From NCBI GenBank assembly GCA_964630925.1, contig CAZVZK010000019.1, positions 1 through 64,000 of the forward strand: a DNA stretch of 64,000 nucleotides, in the 5' to 3' direction. Position numbers and translations under genes: made by a program. The stretch is from RGDT01 sp964630925. GTDB taxonomy: Bacteria; Planctomycetota; Planctomycetia; Gemmatales; Gemmataceae. Positions 51,661 through 60,739 of the stretch are shown here, piece after piece; the stretch's first letter is position 1; each line of letters opens with the position of its first letter. The notes beneath the pieces are model-generated. The model worked only from the letters and a program-made list of their open reading frames with translations, ran no database searches and had not been told where the DNA came from.

Positions 51661-54613
51661 TGCCGTCACGCCCTAGCACCTGCCGCGCCATCCGCGCCGT
51701 CGCCTCGTCCGCCGACGCCAACGCCTCGTCGGCCAGCTTCCGCGCCGCCTCGTCGGCCTCGTCGTGACGCAGCAACGCCCGCGCCGCCGCCAGACGCACA
51801 CGCGCGCTCTCGTCGGCCAGGCACTTCCGCATCGCCTCCAGCACCTCCGCGTCGTCGCGTGTCCGCAACGCCACCACCGCGTGGAAACGCACCCGGTCCT
51901 CCTCGTCGTGCAGGCACGCGAGCAGCGGCGGCACCGCGTCGTCCGGCAGCTCGCCCCGGCCCAACGCGAACGCCGCCGTCGAACGCACCACCGCGTCGGC
52001 GTCCTGTAGCGCCGGCACCAACGCCGCCGCGTCCACCGTGTCGGCCTTCGTCCAGCCCAGCGCCGCCGCCCGCCGCACCTCGGCGCTGGTGTCCTTCAGG
52101 CCGTCGGCGAACGCCTCCGGGGCCGACGGGCAGCCCAGCTCGGCCAGGGAGCGCAACGCCTCGACCCGCACCGGCACCTCGGCGGTGCGTGACGCCTCCA
52201 GCAGGGAGGCGCACACGCCCTCACTGGCCACCCCCGCCTCGCCCAGCACCGACGCCGCCTTGATCCGCACCTCCGGGTTGTGGTCGTCGCGCAGGCAGCG
52301 GCAGGCCTCCTCCAGCACCACCGCGCCGGGCGGGTCCAGGCGCGGCAGGGCGTCCAGGACCTCCAACTGCACCGCGTCCGACCCGTCGCGCAGCAACGCC
52401 AGGCACTCCTCCTCCCCGAGCTGCCCCATCTCGCGCAACGCCGCCACGGCGGCGGCACGCACGACGGCCTCGTCCGCGGCCACGGCCTTGCGGAGCGCCC
52501 CCAGGACGGGGGGCGTGGGCCGCCGCGCCCTGCCCAGGGCGCGGACCGCCGCCTCGCGGACCGCGGCGTCCGCGTCGGCGCAGGCCTCCACCAGGGCCGG
52601 CAGGGCCGGCGCCGCCGCGTGCCCGAGCCGGCCCAGCGCCTCCGCCGCGTTGGCACGCACCACCGGCGTCGGGTGCCGCAGGGCGCGCGCCAGCGCCGCC
52701 GCCGACGACGGACCGTGCCCGCCCATCTTGCCGAGCGCCTCGGCGGCGAGCGCCGTCACCCAGTTGTCGTCGTCGTCCAGCGCCCGCGTCAGCTTCGCCA
52801 TCGCCTCCGGCACCGGCTCGCCGATGCGGCCCAGCGCCGTCACCGCCTCGGCGCGGACGGCGTCGTTGCGGTCGTCCAGCAGACGCGCCAGCGCCGGAGC
52901 CAGCGGCTTGGCCGCCGGGCCCAGCTCCCCCAAGGCGCGGGCGGTGCGGGCGCGGATCACGTTGTCGCCGTCCTTGATCCCGGCCTCCAGCACCGCCACC
53001 GCCGCCGGCGGCAGCGTGCCGATGCGCCCAAGCGCGGAGGCCGCCTCGCGCACGACGCCGTCGTCGCGGTCCAGCACCAGCCGCGCCGCCGCCTCCGCCC
53101 CGTCCTGCGCCCCCAGCATCCCCACCCCGCGCACCGCCGCCTGACGCACCGCGACGGTCCCGTCGCCACACAGGGCGATGAGGTCGGGGAGGGCCGACGC
53201 GCCCGCGACGTGGACCAGCGCCTCGACGGCCGCCCGCTCCACGTCCTCGTCCTCGTCGCGCAGCGCCTCGCGGATCGCCGGCATCACCGCCGCCGCCGCC
53301 GGCCCGATCTCCGCCAGCGCCGTCAGCGCCCGCGTGCGCACCGCCCCCGAACGGTCGCGGCACGCCAGCGCGAGGGCGCTGAGGGCGCGGCTCAACGCCC
53401 CCGCACGCGAGTCGAACCACGCCCAGAACCACGCGGCCAGGCCCGACAGGCCGGCGTGGCCATCACGCAGGCGCGGCGAGGCGATGCGCCCGATGGCGTC
53501 CACCGCCGCCAGACGCACGGCGTCGCTGGGGTCCGACGCCAGGTGAATCAGCCGCCGCAGCGAGCGCCGCCCCCCCAGCCGCCCCAGCGCCGCCGCCGCC
53601 ACGATCCGCACGTTCTCGCTGGGGTCGTGCAGATACTTCGTCAGGAACGGGATGGCCGCCGGCCCCGCCGAGGCCAGCACCTCCGGCAGCTCCTCGCGCA
53701 TCTCGCGCGTCACCTTGGCCGCCTCCCGCAGCGACCTCATCAGCGGGTCGGCCGCCGACGTGCCGAACAGGGGCAGCGCCGTCCTCGCCCGCTGGTGGAT
53801 CGGCGCGTTGGGCGACCAGAAGTCCGTGATGAGCTGCCCCAGCTGCCCCGAGCGGCGGAACGCCGAGAGGATCTGCTGCACCAGGACCAGGGCGAAGAAC
53901 AGCTTGTAGACGACCAGCAGCACGCGGGCCGGCCATTTCACGGCCACCACATGCGGGAGCTGGAAGACCCGCATGCGCTCGGCCATGTCGAGGACATCCA
54001 CCGCGTTGTACAGGCTGACGATGGAGTACGCGGCGAAGTCGGCCACCGTCCCCGGCAGGCCGCGCAGGTCGTACCACTCCCGCCCAGGCCCCAGCCACAG
54101 CAGCTTGTTCAGGAGGGTGAACCCGGCGACGAAGGCGAGGGCCGCGGCGACCAGGAGCGGCCAGCGGGCGCGGTGCCCGTGGCGGATGTACTCCTGGGCC
54201 AGCTGCTGCCCCTGCTCCGGGTTGGCGAGCGCCTTGTAGCCGCGCTCGACCTCCACCCGCTCGAAGTCGAGGTGGATGTATGCCAGGCAGGAGATCACCC
54301 CGGAGTACAGCAACGCCGCGGAGATCACCGCCGTGAGCGCCGGCTGCCGCTCGTCCGCCCAGACCCCGCACACGACCAGGCCGGCGACGAAGACGGCGAA
54401 GAGCGGCCACGGCATCCACCCCAGCGTCCGCTCCCAGGTGCGGAACCCCCCGGCGATCATGGCCTTGAAGGCGTCCAGCGCCCAGCGGACCACCGGACGC
54501 ACCACGCCGGCCGCGGCCAGCACGCCCACCAGCAGGGCGACGCCCACCAGCGTGCCGAGGATGGTCAGCGACGGCGAGTCGGAGGCGGCGGTGACAGGCG
54601 GCTCGTCGAGCAT
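51566..54613 (-). CDS. Membrane protein with long HEAT/PBS-lyase repeat domain
   Basis: 1015 residues from the ATG at 54613 (MLDEPPVTAASDSPSLTILGTLVGVALLVG). The first ~330 residues include about six hydrophobic segments (e.g. LTAVISAALLYSGVISCLAYI, WPLLVAAALAFVAGFTLL). Residues about 360-980 are ~20 HEAT repeats of the type VRLAAVDAIGRIASPRL / VRANAAEALGRLG. A scaffold attached to the membrane is likely. The final ~30 Pro-rich residues overlap the creatininase-family gene. No catalytic motif. Confidence 0.8.
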   Translation of the reverse strand: MLDEPPVTAASDSPSLTILGTLVGVALLVGVLAAAGVVRPVVRWALDAFKAMIAGGFRTWERTLGWMPWPLFAVFVAGLVVCGVWADERQPALTAVISAALLYSGVISCLAYIHLDFERVEVERGYKALANPEQGQQLAQEYIRHGHRARWPLLVAAALAFVAGFTLLNKLLWLGPGREWYDLRGLPGTVADFAAYSIVSLYNAVDVLDMAERMRVFQLPHVVAVKWPARVLLVVYKLFFALVLVQQILSAFRRSGQLGQLITDFWSPNAPIHQRARTALPLFGTSAADPLMRSLREAAKVTREMREELPEVLASAGPAAIPFLTKYLHDPSENVRIVAAAALGRLGGRRSLRRLIHLASDPSDAVRLAAVDAIGRIASPRLRDGHAGLSGLAAWFWAWFDSRAGALSRALSALALACRDRSGAVRTRALTALAEIGPAAAAVMPAIREALRDEDEDVERAAVEALVHVAGASALPDLIALCGDGTVAVRQAAVRGVGMLGAQDGAEAAARLVLDRDDGVVREAASALGRIGTLPPAAVAVLEAGIKDGDNVIRARTARALGELGPAAKPLAPALARLLDDRNDAVRAEAVTALGRIGEPVPEAMAKLTRALDDDDNWVTALAAEALGKMGGHGPSSAAALARALRHPTPVVRANAAEALGRLGHAAAPALPALVEACADADAAVREAAVRALGRARRPTPPVLGALRKAVAADEAVVRAAAVAALREMGQLGEEECLALLRDGSDAVQLEVLDALPRLDPPGAVVLEEACRCLRDDHNPEVRIKAASVLGEAGVASEGVCASLLEASRTAEVPVRVEALRSLAELGCPSAPEAFADGLKDTSAEVRRAAALGWTKADTVDAAALVPALQDADAVVRSTAAFALGRGELPDDAVPPLLACLHDEEDRVRFHAVVALRTRDDAEVLEAMRKCLADESARVRLAAARALLRHDEADEAARKLADEALASADEATARMARQVLGRDGITPAPAGAAGPPPSPPSAPPPPRGSVGPSPA

Positions 54614-54782
54614 GGATCGGCCCCGAGGTCCGGGGCGTCCGAATCGCGCCCCTCTAGCATCTGACGTGCCGGAGGCCCCGTCGGCAAGGCGCCCCCCCGT
54701 GGCGCGGGATTTGCAACAAGGAGGTGGGTCCGATCCGTACCCGATCGCGCCCCAGCGACAACCCCCGACGAGAGGTGCCACC

Positions 54783-55298
54783 ATGTCTCACTGGCTCTAC
54801 ACGCGGAAGGCCCGCCCGGCCCAGGGCGAGGGGCTTGAATATCGCCTGCGCCTGGCGGTCGAGGGCGGCAGCGACGGGATCAACGCCCGACTCGCCGAGT
54901 GCGAGAGGGAGTGGTCCGCCGGCCGCGTGACCAAGCTGGCCCTGGCCGCGGTGATCGGCGGCGGCCTGGCGCTGGCGTTCCTCGTCAGCCCCTGGTTCGT
55001 CGTCCTCCCGGCCCTCGGCACCTTCTGCCTGGTGCAGTACCTCTTCCGCCAGCCCTGCCTGATGAGCAGGCTGGTGCGCGCGGCCGGCTTCCGCCCGCTG
55101 CATGACATCGACGAGGAGCGCCTGGCGCTCAAGGCCCTGCGCGGCGACTTCAAGTACCTGCCCACGGTCCACGACGTGGACTCCCACGACGCCATCAGCC
55201 GCTTCGAGGACGAGGGCGGCCCGGCGCTCGATGACGAGCACCTGCGGTCCACGCCCCAGGAGGCCGTCCGCGATGTCCTGTCCGCCACGCGCGGCTGA
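54783..55298 (+). CDS. Hypothetical membrane protein (DUF2892-like TM pair)
   Basis: 171 residues from the ATG at 54783. Two adjacent TM segments (about 55-75 and 77-92: LALAAVIGGGLALAFLVSPWFVVLPALGTFCLVQYLF) with QPCLMSRLVRAAGFR following, similar to the DUF2892/YgaP membrane half. The C-terminal ~60 residues are soluble and acidic. Function unknown. A terminator follows. Confidence 0.55.
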   Translation: MSHWLYTRKARPAQGEGLEYRLRLAVEGGSDGINARLAECEREWSAGRVTKLALAAVIGGGLALAFLVSPWFVVLPALGTFCLVQYLFRQPCLMSRLVRAAGFRPLHDIDEERLALKALRGDFKYLPTVHDVDSHDAISRFEDEGGPALDDEHLRSTPQEAVRDVLSATRG

Positions 55299-55320
55299 GC
55301 GTCCCGGTTCTCAGGGGGGT

Positions 55321-55352
55321 GGGCCGGTCCCGAAGGGGGCCGGCCCTTTTTT
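55321..55352 (+). terminator. Rho-independent terminator
   Basis: Stem GGGCCGG (55321-55327) and CCGGCCC (about 55340-55346), loop TCCCGAAGGGGG, followed by TTTTTT. Sits 22 bp after the stop of the 54783 gene in the same direction. Confidence 0.85.
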
Positions 55353-55411
55353 CGTCCCTGTTCAGCCCGGAGCGGGATCTGACGGAAGGAGCCAGGGGTG
55401 GGCCGGCCGGG

Positions 55412-55690
55412 GCGAATTGCATTGCATTGCACCCCCCCGGATACCCCCCTGCAATGAAAACGGTCAAGCCGTGTGAGTGCCCCCGCGTGCCGATGGCCGC
55501 CGGTGACCGCCTCCTGCGGACGCCAAGCCCCTGTGAACGGCGAGTCACCTGCCCACTTCCGCGAGTCACCTGCCCACTTTCTGGAGGAGTGGGCAAGTGA
55601 CTCGCCGTTCTTTGACGCATGGTGTCACGGACCGGCGCCGAGTGCGCGAGTCACATGCTCACTCGCTCACCTGCTCACTTCGTCACCGCC
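55412..55690. repeat. Composite intergenic repeat, copy 2
   Basis: Homologous to 36705-37020: GAATTGCATTGCATTGCACC with a C-run, then GAGTCACCTGCCCAC twice, inverted GTGGGCAAGTGACTC, GACGCATGGTGTCACGG, GAGTGCGCGAGTCACATGCTCAC. No gene. The rest of the gap 55299-55411 holds only the terminator. Confidence 0.75.
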
Positions 55691-55725
55691 CCTTGACGGG
55701 CGAAGGGCCCCCCTGCCTGATGTTG

Positions 55726-56433
55726 CTATTTCTTGCCCTCGGCCGCCTTCGACAGGCTGAGGCGGACCTCCTTGGTGTCCCCGGCCTTGAGGATGGCCGC
55801 GTTGGCCTTGGCGATCAGGCTGCGTTCGAGGGAGGGTTTGGCCTGCTTCACGATGGCCAGGACCACGTCGCCGATGGTGCGGGCGGCATCGCCGCCCACC
55901 CCCGCCGTGTGCTCGACGACGATGGCGTCGTGCTTGAAGTCGGAGCGGATGACGCGCAGGCGGAAGACCACGTCGGGCAGGAGGGCGTCCTTGGGCGTCT
56001 CCAGCCGCGTCTCGATCTCGCAGTCGAGCGTGAGGTGCAGCATGACCCGTGCGCGCGTGCTCCCCGAGTACAGGCGCGTGCCCAACAGCCAGGTCTGCCG
56101 TTCGAGGTCGATCTGCGCGGGCATGTCGAGGACGAGGGTGAAGGCCTTCCTGTCCTTGCCGACGGGCCGCATGTCGCGCACGTCCAGGGCGGCCGCGGGG
56201 TGCCCGCGCCGCGTGATCTTCAGCTTCCACCACCGCCCGTCGTTGCGCATCTTTCCGCGCGGCCCCTTGGCCTGGATGCCCCAGTGCTTGGCGTCCACGT
56301 ACAAGGGGTCGGGGAGGCTCTCGAGGAGCAGCTCGCGTAGGCTGGCGGCGAGTTTCAGCTCCTCGGGCCTGCCGGCGTGGGACGTGTTGGCCAGCAGCAG
56401 AAGCCCCAGGAGGCCCAACGGACGCAGGGACAT
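55726..56433 (-). CDS. Secreted hypothetical protein
   Basis: 235 residues. Signal peptide MSLRPLGLLGLLLLANTSHA. The mature part has LDMPAQIDLERQTWLLGTRLYSGSTRARVMLHLTLDCEIETRLE and EHTAGVGGDAARTIGDVVLAIVKQAKPSLERSLIAKANAAI; I recognise no family. Ends with a Lys-rich tail. The gap to the next gene (56434-56848) holds short repeats only. Confidence 0.6.
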   Translation of the reverse strand: MSLRPLGLLGLLLLANTSHAGRPEELKLAASLRELLLESLPDPLYVDAKHWGIQAKGPRGKMRNDGRWWKLKITRRGHPAAALDVRDMRPVGKDRKAFTLVLDMPAQIDLERQTWLLGTRLYSGSTRARVMLHLTLDCEIETRLETPKDALLPDVVFRLRVIRSDFKHDAIVVEHTAGVGGDAARTIGDVVLAIVKQAKPSLERSLIAKANAAILKAGDTKEVRLSLSKAAEGKK

Positions 56434-56848
56434 GGCACGGCCCTCCCGCCGGGTGTGTAGCGTGGGGGGCCGGCGGAAACAAGACCGTACCCTTGAAACG
56501 CAGGGCTAATCGATTGTCGGTTCTCCCGCCCCGCCGTGCGCCCAGCCATCCCCGACTATCGATCTGCCCTGCCTTGAAACGCAATGGGCGTGACCGTGTG
56601 GGCGCACGGTCTCCGAAATCCCTGTTTGGAATGGGCGTATCCTGCGGAGCGCTGCGACTGGGCCGCAGGAGCGCCCGGAGCTGGAGCGTGAGCGGCTCTG
56701 GATCGGGCGAGCGGGGCCGCGTCAGCGCCCCGAGTCACACAGCGTGAGCGCCTCGTTGGCTTGACGCGCATGGATGAACGTCAGCGCCCCGAGACACACA
56801 GCGCCAGCGCCTCTCGGACTCGGGCTTACCCCGGACCGTTGGCGTCGG
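56434..56848. repeat. Intergenic region with two repeat types
   Basis: Around 56493 and 56574 a CTTGAAACGCA unit occurs twice; the first is in a GTACCCTTGAAACGCA context that matches inverted GTACCCTTGAAATGCA at 36796-36811. At 56685-56815 there are copies of the GGAGCGTGAGCGGCTCTGG ... CGTCAGCGCCCCGAGACACACAGCG family seen at 11225 and 24305. No gene. Confidence 0.6.
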
Positions 56849-57314
56849 TCAGCGTGCGGACGTGACGGCGAGTTTGAAGTCGGACTTGCCGGAGGCGGGG
56901 ACGTCGAAGTTGAACGGGGAGCCGGGCCCGGAGAACTCGGCCGCGACGGCGTTGACGGTCATCTTGACGTCGGGCATCCCGGGGACCGGCTCGCCCTCCT
57001 TGTCCCAGGTCACGTCCACGCGGTTCTTGCCGATGTACGCCTCCCCAGAGAAGGCCCCGTCCTTGACCTCGCAGCTCATCGGGCCCTGCCCGGCCACGTT
57101 GAAGCGCACGTGCCCCCCACCCATCGGCGCCCCGTCCAGCGTCACCGTCCCCTTCACCGCCGCCGTGGACGGCGCCTTCGGCCTCGGCGGCTTGCAGCCC
57201 ACCACGACGCCCACGATGCAGATGGCCAGACACAACCAAGAGAGCCGTTTCATGAACGATGGTCCCGGAATGGGCGGACAGGGGAGGAATGGGGGCCACG
57301 GCGCCGGCCCCGAT
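56846..57314. repeat. 469-bp exact duplication (pairs with 58813-59281)
   Basis: By line-by-line comparison, 56846-57314 and 58813-59281 are identical, covering the whole small lipoprotein gene and its upstream leader. Outside, the flanking DUF1559 genes differ. This points to a very recent tandem duplication or gene conversion. Confidence 0.9.
56849..57253 (-). CDS. Small lipoprotein with transthyretin/Ig-like domain, copy A
   Basis: 134 residues. Signal MKRLSWLCLAICIVGVVVGC with the lipobox VVGC; mature KPPRPKAPSTAAVKGTVTLDGAPMGGGHVRFNVAGQGPMSC... is a small beta domain of the transthyretin / carboxypeptidase-regulatory-like type common in planctomycetes. Lies 99 bp downstream of DUF1559 A. 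Identical in sequence to copy B (58816-59220). Likely anchored in the outer membrane. Confidence 0.8.
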   Translation of the reverse strand: MKRLSWLCLAICIVGVVVGCKPPRPKAPSTAAVKGTVTLDGAPMGGGHVRFNVAGQGPMSCEVKDGAFSGEAYIGKNRVDVTWDKEGEPVPGMPDVKMTVNAVAAEFSGPGSPFNFDVPASGKSDFKLAVTSAR

Positions 57315-57352
57315 ACACGGGCCGGCGCCGGTGCGAGTCCTGGCGGCGACGG

Positions 57353-58414
57353 CTAGTTGGTGCCGGGCTCGCGGCCCGCGCGGGTGCAGAAGGCGTGGAT
57401 GGCCGCCAGCTGGATGTTGTCGGAGACGAAACGCACGCTCCCGTCCGCCATCGCCACGTTCACCCCTCCCGAGTGCTCGGAAGAGAGCGGCAAGTTCGGG
57501 GGCGTGTTGGCATTCACACCGGCGGCGGCCGCCACCGCGGAGTTACCCGTGGTGCCGATGGGGACGATGCCCCACTGGTTGGGGCTGTAGCGCACCGTGG
57601 TGCAGTTGAAGTGCCGCCCGTCGGACCCTGCGCCGAAACCGCCGTTGAGGGGGTGCGCCGCCCCCATCGTCCAGCCATGCGGCCCGGAGCTGTGGGCCAA
57701 CCCGCCATGCCAGTTGACGGTGAGGGGGTTGCCCGCCACGTCGCGGAGGTGGTCGCTCTGCTCGCCGATCAGCCACGTGTTGCTCGTCCCGTCCGTGATC
57801 TTCTCCAGCCCGACCTTGCTGCCCGCGAACAGGATGCCGTTGTTGGAATGCTGACCCCCAGGCCCGTTGCAGCAGCCGAGGTTGGTGAACACACCGCCGG
57901 AGGCTGAGCTGATCGAAGAACCGGCGATGCCCGTGTACGAGGTCATCATCAGCGGCGTGGCGGGGCTGTAGCCTGACTGCTGGATGAACTCGGGGACCTG
58001 GCTTGAGGGGCAGCGGAGGGTGGAAATCCACAGGTTGCGGACCAGGTTGCCGTTGTTGGCATTCTGGTAGCCGCTGTTGCTGTGGAACTGCCACTGCTGG
58101 AAGACCGGGCCCTGCTCGATGTACGGGAGGATGTACACCTTCCACGACGAGCCCCACCCCTGGCTGCCGGTGCCGAAGGGCTGCATGTCGTTGGCGCAGC
58201 CGGGCGGCAGACGCCGCAGCGCGTCCTGGTGGTTGTGGCACGCCAGAGCCAGTTGCTTCAGGTTGTTCTGGCAGCTCATGCGCGCGGCGGCGGCGCGCAC
58301 CTTCTGGACGGCGGGCAGCAAGAGGCCGATCAGGATCGCGATGATGGCGATGACGACGAGCAATTCAATCAGCGTGAAGCCTCGGCGGCACACGGGGCGC
58401 GTGTGGAGAGACAT
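57353..58414 (-). CDS. DUF1559 protein A (prepilin-like N-terminus, H-X9-DG)
   Basis: 353 residues from the ATG at 58414, preceded by GGAGGTC. Prepilin-type start RRGFTLIELLVVIAIIAILIGLLLPAVQKVRAAAARMSCQNNLKQLALACHNH; body of the DUF1559 family; C-terminal H-S-G-G-V-N-V-A-M-A-D-G (H-X9-DG) then SVRFVSDNIQLAAIHAFCTRAGRE. These are pseudopilin-like exported proteins, expanded in planctomycetes, of unknown function. A promoter is 285-321 bp upstream (58699-58735). Confidence 0.92.
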   Translation of the reverse strand: MSLHTRPVCRRGFTLIELLVVIAIIAILIGLLLPAVQKVRAAAARMSCQNNLKQLALACHNHQDALRRLPPGCANDMQPFGTGSQGWGSSWKVYILPYIEQGPVFQQWQFHSNSGYQNANNGNLVRNLWISTLRCPSSQVPEFIQQSGYSPATPLMMTSYTGIAGSSISSASGGVFTNLGCCNGPGGQHSNNGILFAGSKVGLEKITDGTSNTWLIGEQSDHLRDVAGNPLTVNWHGGLAHSSGPHGWTMGAAHPLNGGFGAGSDGRHFNCTTVRYSPNQWGIVPIGTTGNSAVAAAAGVNANTPPNLPLSSEHSGGVNVAMADGSVRFVSDNIQLAAIHAFCTRAGREPGTN

Positions 58415-58815
58415 GTAGCAGACCTCCATGAGAGAAGAGAGAGAAAAGAACAGCGAGGACGGACGCAGAGGATCGACGCGGGGGATCGCCCCACGGGACG
58501 GCTTACCGGCTCCGACGCGGACATCTTCGGAGGATGCCGAAGACAGCAGGCGTCACGGTAGACGCGGCCCATCGAGGGGCGGATCGAGCGAGCAGGATGG
58601 GTGTTGCATGTCCCTCGCGGCCGGGAGGCCGGGCCGCGTGGATGAGAATCCGCTGCCCGTGGGTGATGAGGTTGGGCAGCGGAGGACTCATTACCGCATT
58701 TCTACCAGCCCGGCAAAGGCGGGGCAATGAGGAAGATGAAAAATCCGCGGTAGGCGGGAAAAGACGCGGCCGCGCCACACGAGGCTCGGCACGGCCGCGT
58801 GGATGCATCCGCCGG
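58415..58815. other. Leader region between DUF1559 A and lipoprotein B
   Basis: About 400 bp. From 58690 to 58414 it is the 5' leader of DUF1559 A; the promoter is at 58699-58735. Nothing else is seen. Confidence 0.6.
58699..58735 (-). promoter_or_regulatory. Promoter for DUF1559 A (TTGCCC-17-TAGAAA with CTTCCTCA box)
   Basis: Minus strand: CTTCCTCA (58735-58728), TTGCCC (58727-58722), 17-bp spacer, TAGAAA (58704-58699). Same layout as 60568-60604 and 61852-61888. Predicted start of transcription about 58690. Confidence 0.7.
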
Positions 58816-59220
58816 TCAGCGTGCGGACGTGACGGCGAGTTTGAAGTCGGACTTGCCGGAGGCGGGGACGTCGAAGTTGAACGGGGAGCCGGGCCCGGAG
58901 AACTCGGCCGCGACGGCGTTGACGGTCATCTTGACGTCGGGCATCCCGGGGACCGGCTCGCCCTCCTTGTCCCAGGTCACGTCCACGCGGTTCTTGCCGA
59001 TGTACGCCTCCCCAGAGAAGGCCCCGTCCTTGACCTCGCAGCTCATCGGGCCCTGCCCGGCCACGTTGAAGCGCACGTGCCCCCCACCCATCGGCGCCCC
59101 GTCCAGCGTCACCGTCCCCTTCACCGCCGCCGTGGACGGCGCCTTCGGCCTCGGCGGCTTGCAGCCCACCACGACGCCCACGATGCAGATGGCCAGACAC
59201 AACCAAGAGAGCCGTTTCAT
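58816..59220 (-). CDS. Small lipoprotein with transthyretin/Ig-like domain, copy B
   Basis: 134 residues, sequence identical to copy A (56849-57253) including the lipobox and mature domain. Lies 95 bp downstream of DUF1559 B, and its whole 5' leader is duplicated too. The DUF1559 genes around are different sequences, so the lipoprotein is the part being homogenised. Confidence 0.8.
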   Translation of the reverse strand: MKRLSWLCLAICIVGVVVGCKPPRPKAPSTAAVKGTVTLDGAPMGGGHVRFNVAGQGPMSCEVKDGAFSGEAYIGKNRVDVTWDKEGEPVPGMPDVKMTVNAVAAEFSGPGSPFNFDVPASGKSDFKLAVTSAR

Positions 59221-59315
59221 GAACGATGGTCCCGGAATGGGCGGACAGGGGAGGAATGGGGGCCACGGCGCCGGCCCCGATGCACGGGTCGGCGCCGGAG
59301 GGCCAGGCGGGGCGG

Positions 59316-60371
59316 TCAGTTGGGGTTGGGCTCGCGGCCCGCGCGGGTGCAGAAGGCGTGGATGGCCGCCAACTGGATGCTGTCCGAGACGAAGCGCACG
59401 CTCCCGTCCGCCATCGCCACGTTCACCCCCCCCGAGTGCTCGGAGGTGAGTGGCAGGTTGGCCGGGGTGTTGTCATTCACGCCGGCCGCGGCGGCGGTCC
59501 CGGAATTCCCAGCGGTCCCCACGGGGATGATCCCCCACTGGTTGATCCCGTAGCGGAGGGCCGTGCAGTTGAAACTCCGCCCGTCCGAGCCGTTCGTCCA
59601 GAAACTGTTGAAATTGTGCGAAGCCCCCATCGTCCAACCGTGCGGGCCGGAGCTGATGGCCATGCCGCTCGAGTAACCCGCGGTGAAGGGATTGCCGCTC
59701 ACGTCGCGGAGGTGGTCGCTCTGCTCGCCGATCAGCCACGTGTTGCTCGTCCCGTCCGTGATCTTCTCCAGTGTCACCTTGCTGCCCGCGAACAGGATGC
59801 CGTTGGTGGTGATCAGGTTCCCGGCGCCGTTGCAGCAACTGCCGCTCATGACATCGCCGGCCGCGTTGCTGATGACCGAGCCGGAGATGCCGGTGTAGGA
59901 GACGGCCATCAGCGGCGAGCCGGAGCCGGAGCGGGGGATGAACTCGGGGACCTGGCTGGAGGGACAGCGGAACGTGCTGATCCACATGTTGGCGACGAGC
60001 GCGCCGTTGTTAGAGTTGACGTACCCGCTGTGGTTGTTGAACTGCCAGAGCTGGAAGATGGGGCCCTGCTCGATGTACGGCAGGATGTACACCATCCACG
60101 ACGAGCCCCACCGGGCGCCCGTGTCCGTGCCGAAGGGCTGCATGTCGTTGGCCGCCCCGGGGGGCAGACGCCGCAGGGCGTCCTGGTGGTTGTGGCAGGC
60201 CAGCGCCAGTTGCTTCAGGTTGTTCTGGCAGCTCATGCGCGCGGCGGCGGCGCGGACCTTCTGCACCGCCGGAAGTAGCAGGCCGATCAGGATGGCGATG
60301 ATGGCGATCACCACCAGCAGCTCGATCAGCGTGAACGCCCGCCGAGAGAAGCGCCGTGTGCGGAGAGACAT
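59316..60371 (-). CDS. DUF1559 protein B
   Basis: 351 residues from the ATG at 60371, preceded by AGAGGTC. Prepilin-type start RRAFTLIELLVVIAIIAILIGLLLPAVQKV; Asn/Gly-rich body; H-X9-DG end (SGGVNVAMADGSVRFVSDSIQLAAIHAFC). About 30 cysteines are absent except for a conserved few. Promoter at 60568-60604, leader about 190 nt. Paralogue of A and C. Confidence 0.92.
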   Translation of the reverse strand: MSLRTRRFSRRAFTLIELLVVIAIIAILIGLLLPAVQKVRAAAARMSCQNNLKQLALACHNHQDALRRLPPGAANDMQPFGTDTGARWGSSWMVYILPYIEQGPIFQLWQFNNHSGYVNSNNGALVANMWISTFRCPSSQVPEFIPRSGSGSPLMAVSYTGISGSVISNAAGDVMSGSCCNGAGNLITTNGILFAGSKVTLEKITDGTSNTWLIGEQSDHLRDVSGNPFTAGYSSGMAISSGPHGWTMGASHNFNSFWTNGSDGRSFNCTALRYGINQWGIIPVGTAGNSGTAAAAGVNDNTPANLPLTSEHSGGVNVAMADGSVRFVSDSIQLAAIHAFCTRAGREPNPN

Positions 60372-60739
60372 TGGAGCAGACCTCTGTGAGAGAAGAGAGA
60401 AAAAAACACAGGAATGATAAATCCATGAGTCAACGAAAATCGTGATGTGGCATTGAGGAAGGAAACACCGGAGTGGGCCGTTGGTCCCGAACAACTGCGA
60501 TTCCCGTGCCGTGAAGTGGCCCGGCGTGCGTGCCCCTCACTGACGGGCACGCAACAACGACTAACCATTTGTAGCACCGCCGATGTGACAGAGCAATGAG
60601 GAAGCCGGAATGTCGCCGCGGACGTGCAGCCACCAGCCCCCTACGCCTCACGGGAGGCCTGGTGGGCCCGTCGGAAGCACGAGGCCGGGGGTGCCGGCAG
60701 CAGGGGCGGCCGCCGCCCCCTGTCGGTCCACGGCGAGGG
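60372..60739. other. DUF1559 B leader and spacer
   Basis: About 370 bp: 60372-60560 is the leader of DUF1559 B, the promoter is 60568-60604, and 60605-60739 is spacer downstream of DUF1559 C. No gene supported. Confidence 0.6.
60568..60604 (-). promoter_or_regulatory. Promoter for DUF1559 B (TTGCTC-17-TACAAA with CTTCCTCA box)
   Basis: Minus strand: CTTCCTCA (60604-60597), TTGCTC (60596-60591), 17-bp spacer containing TCACATCGG, TACAAA (60573-60568). Matches the other two DUF1559 promoters. Confidence 0.75.
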
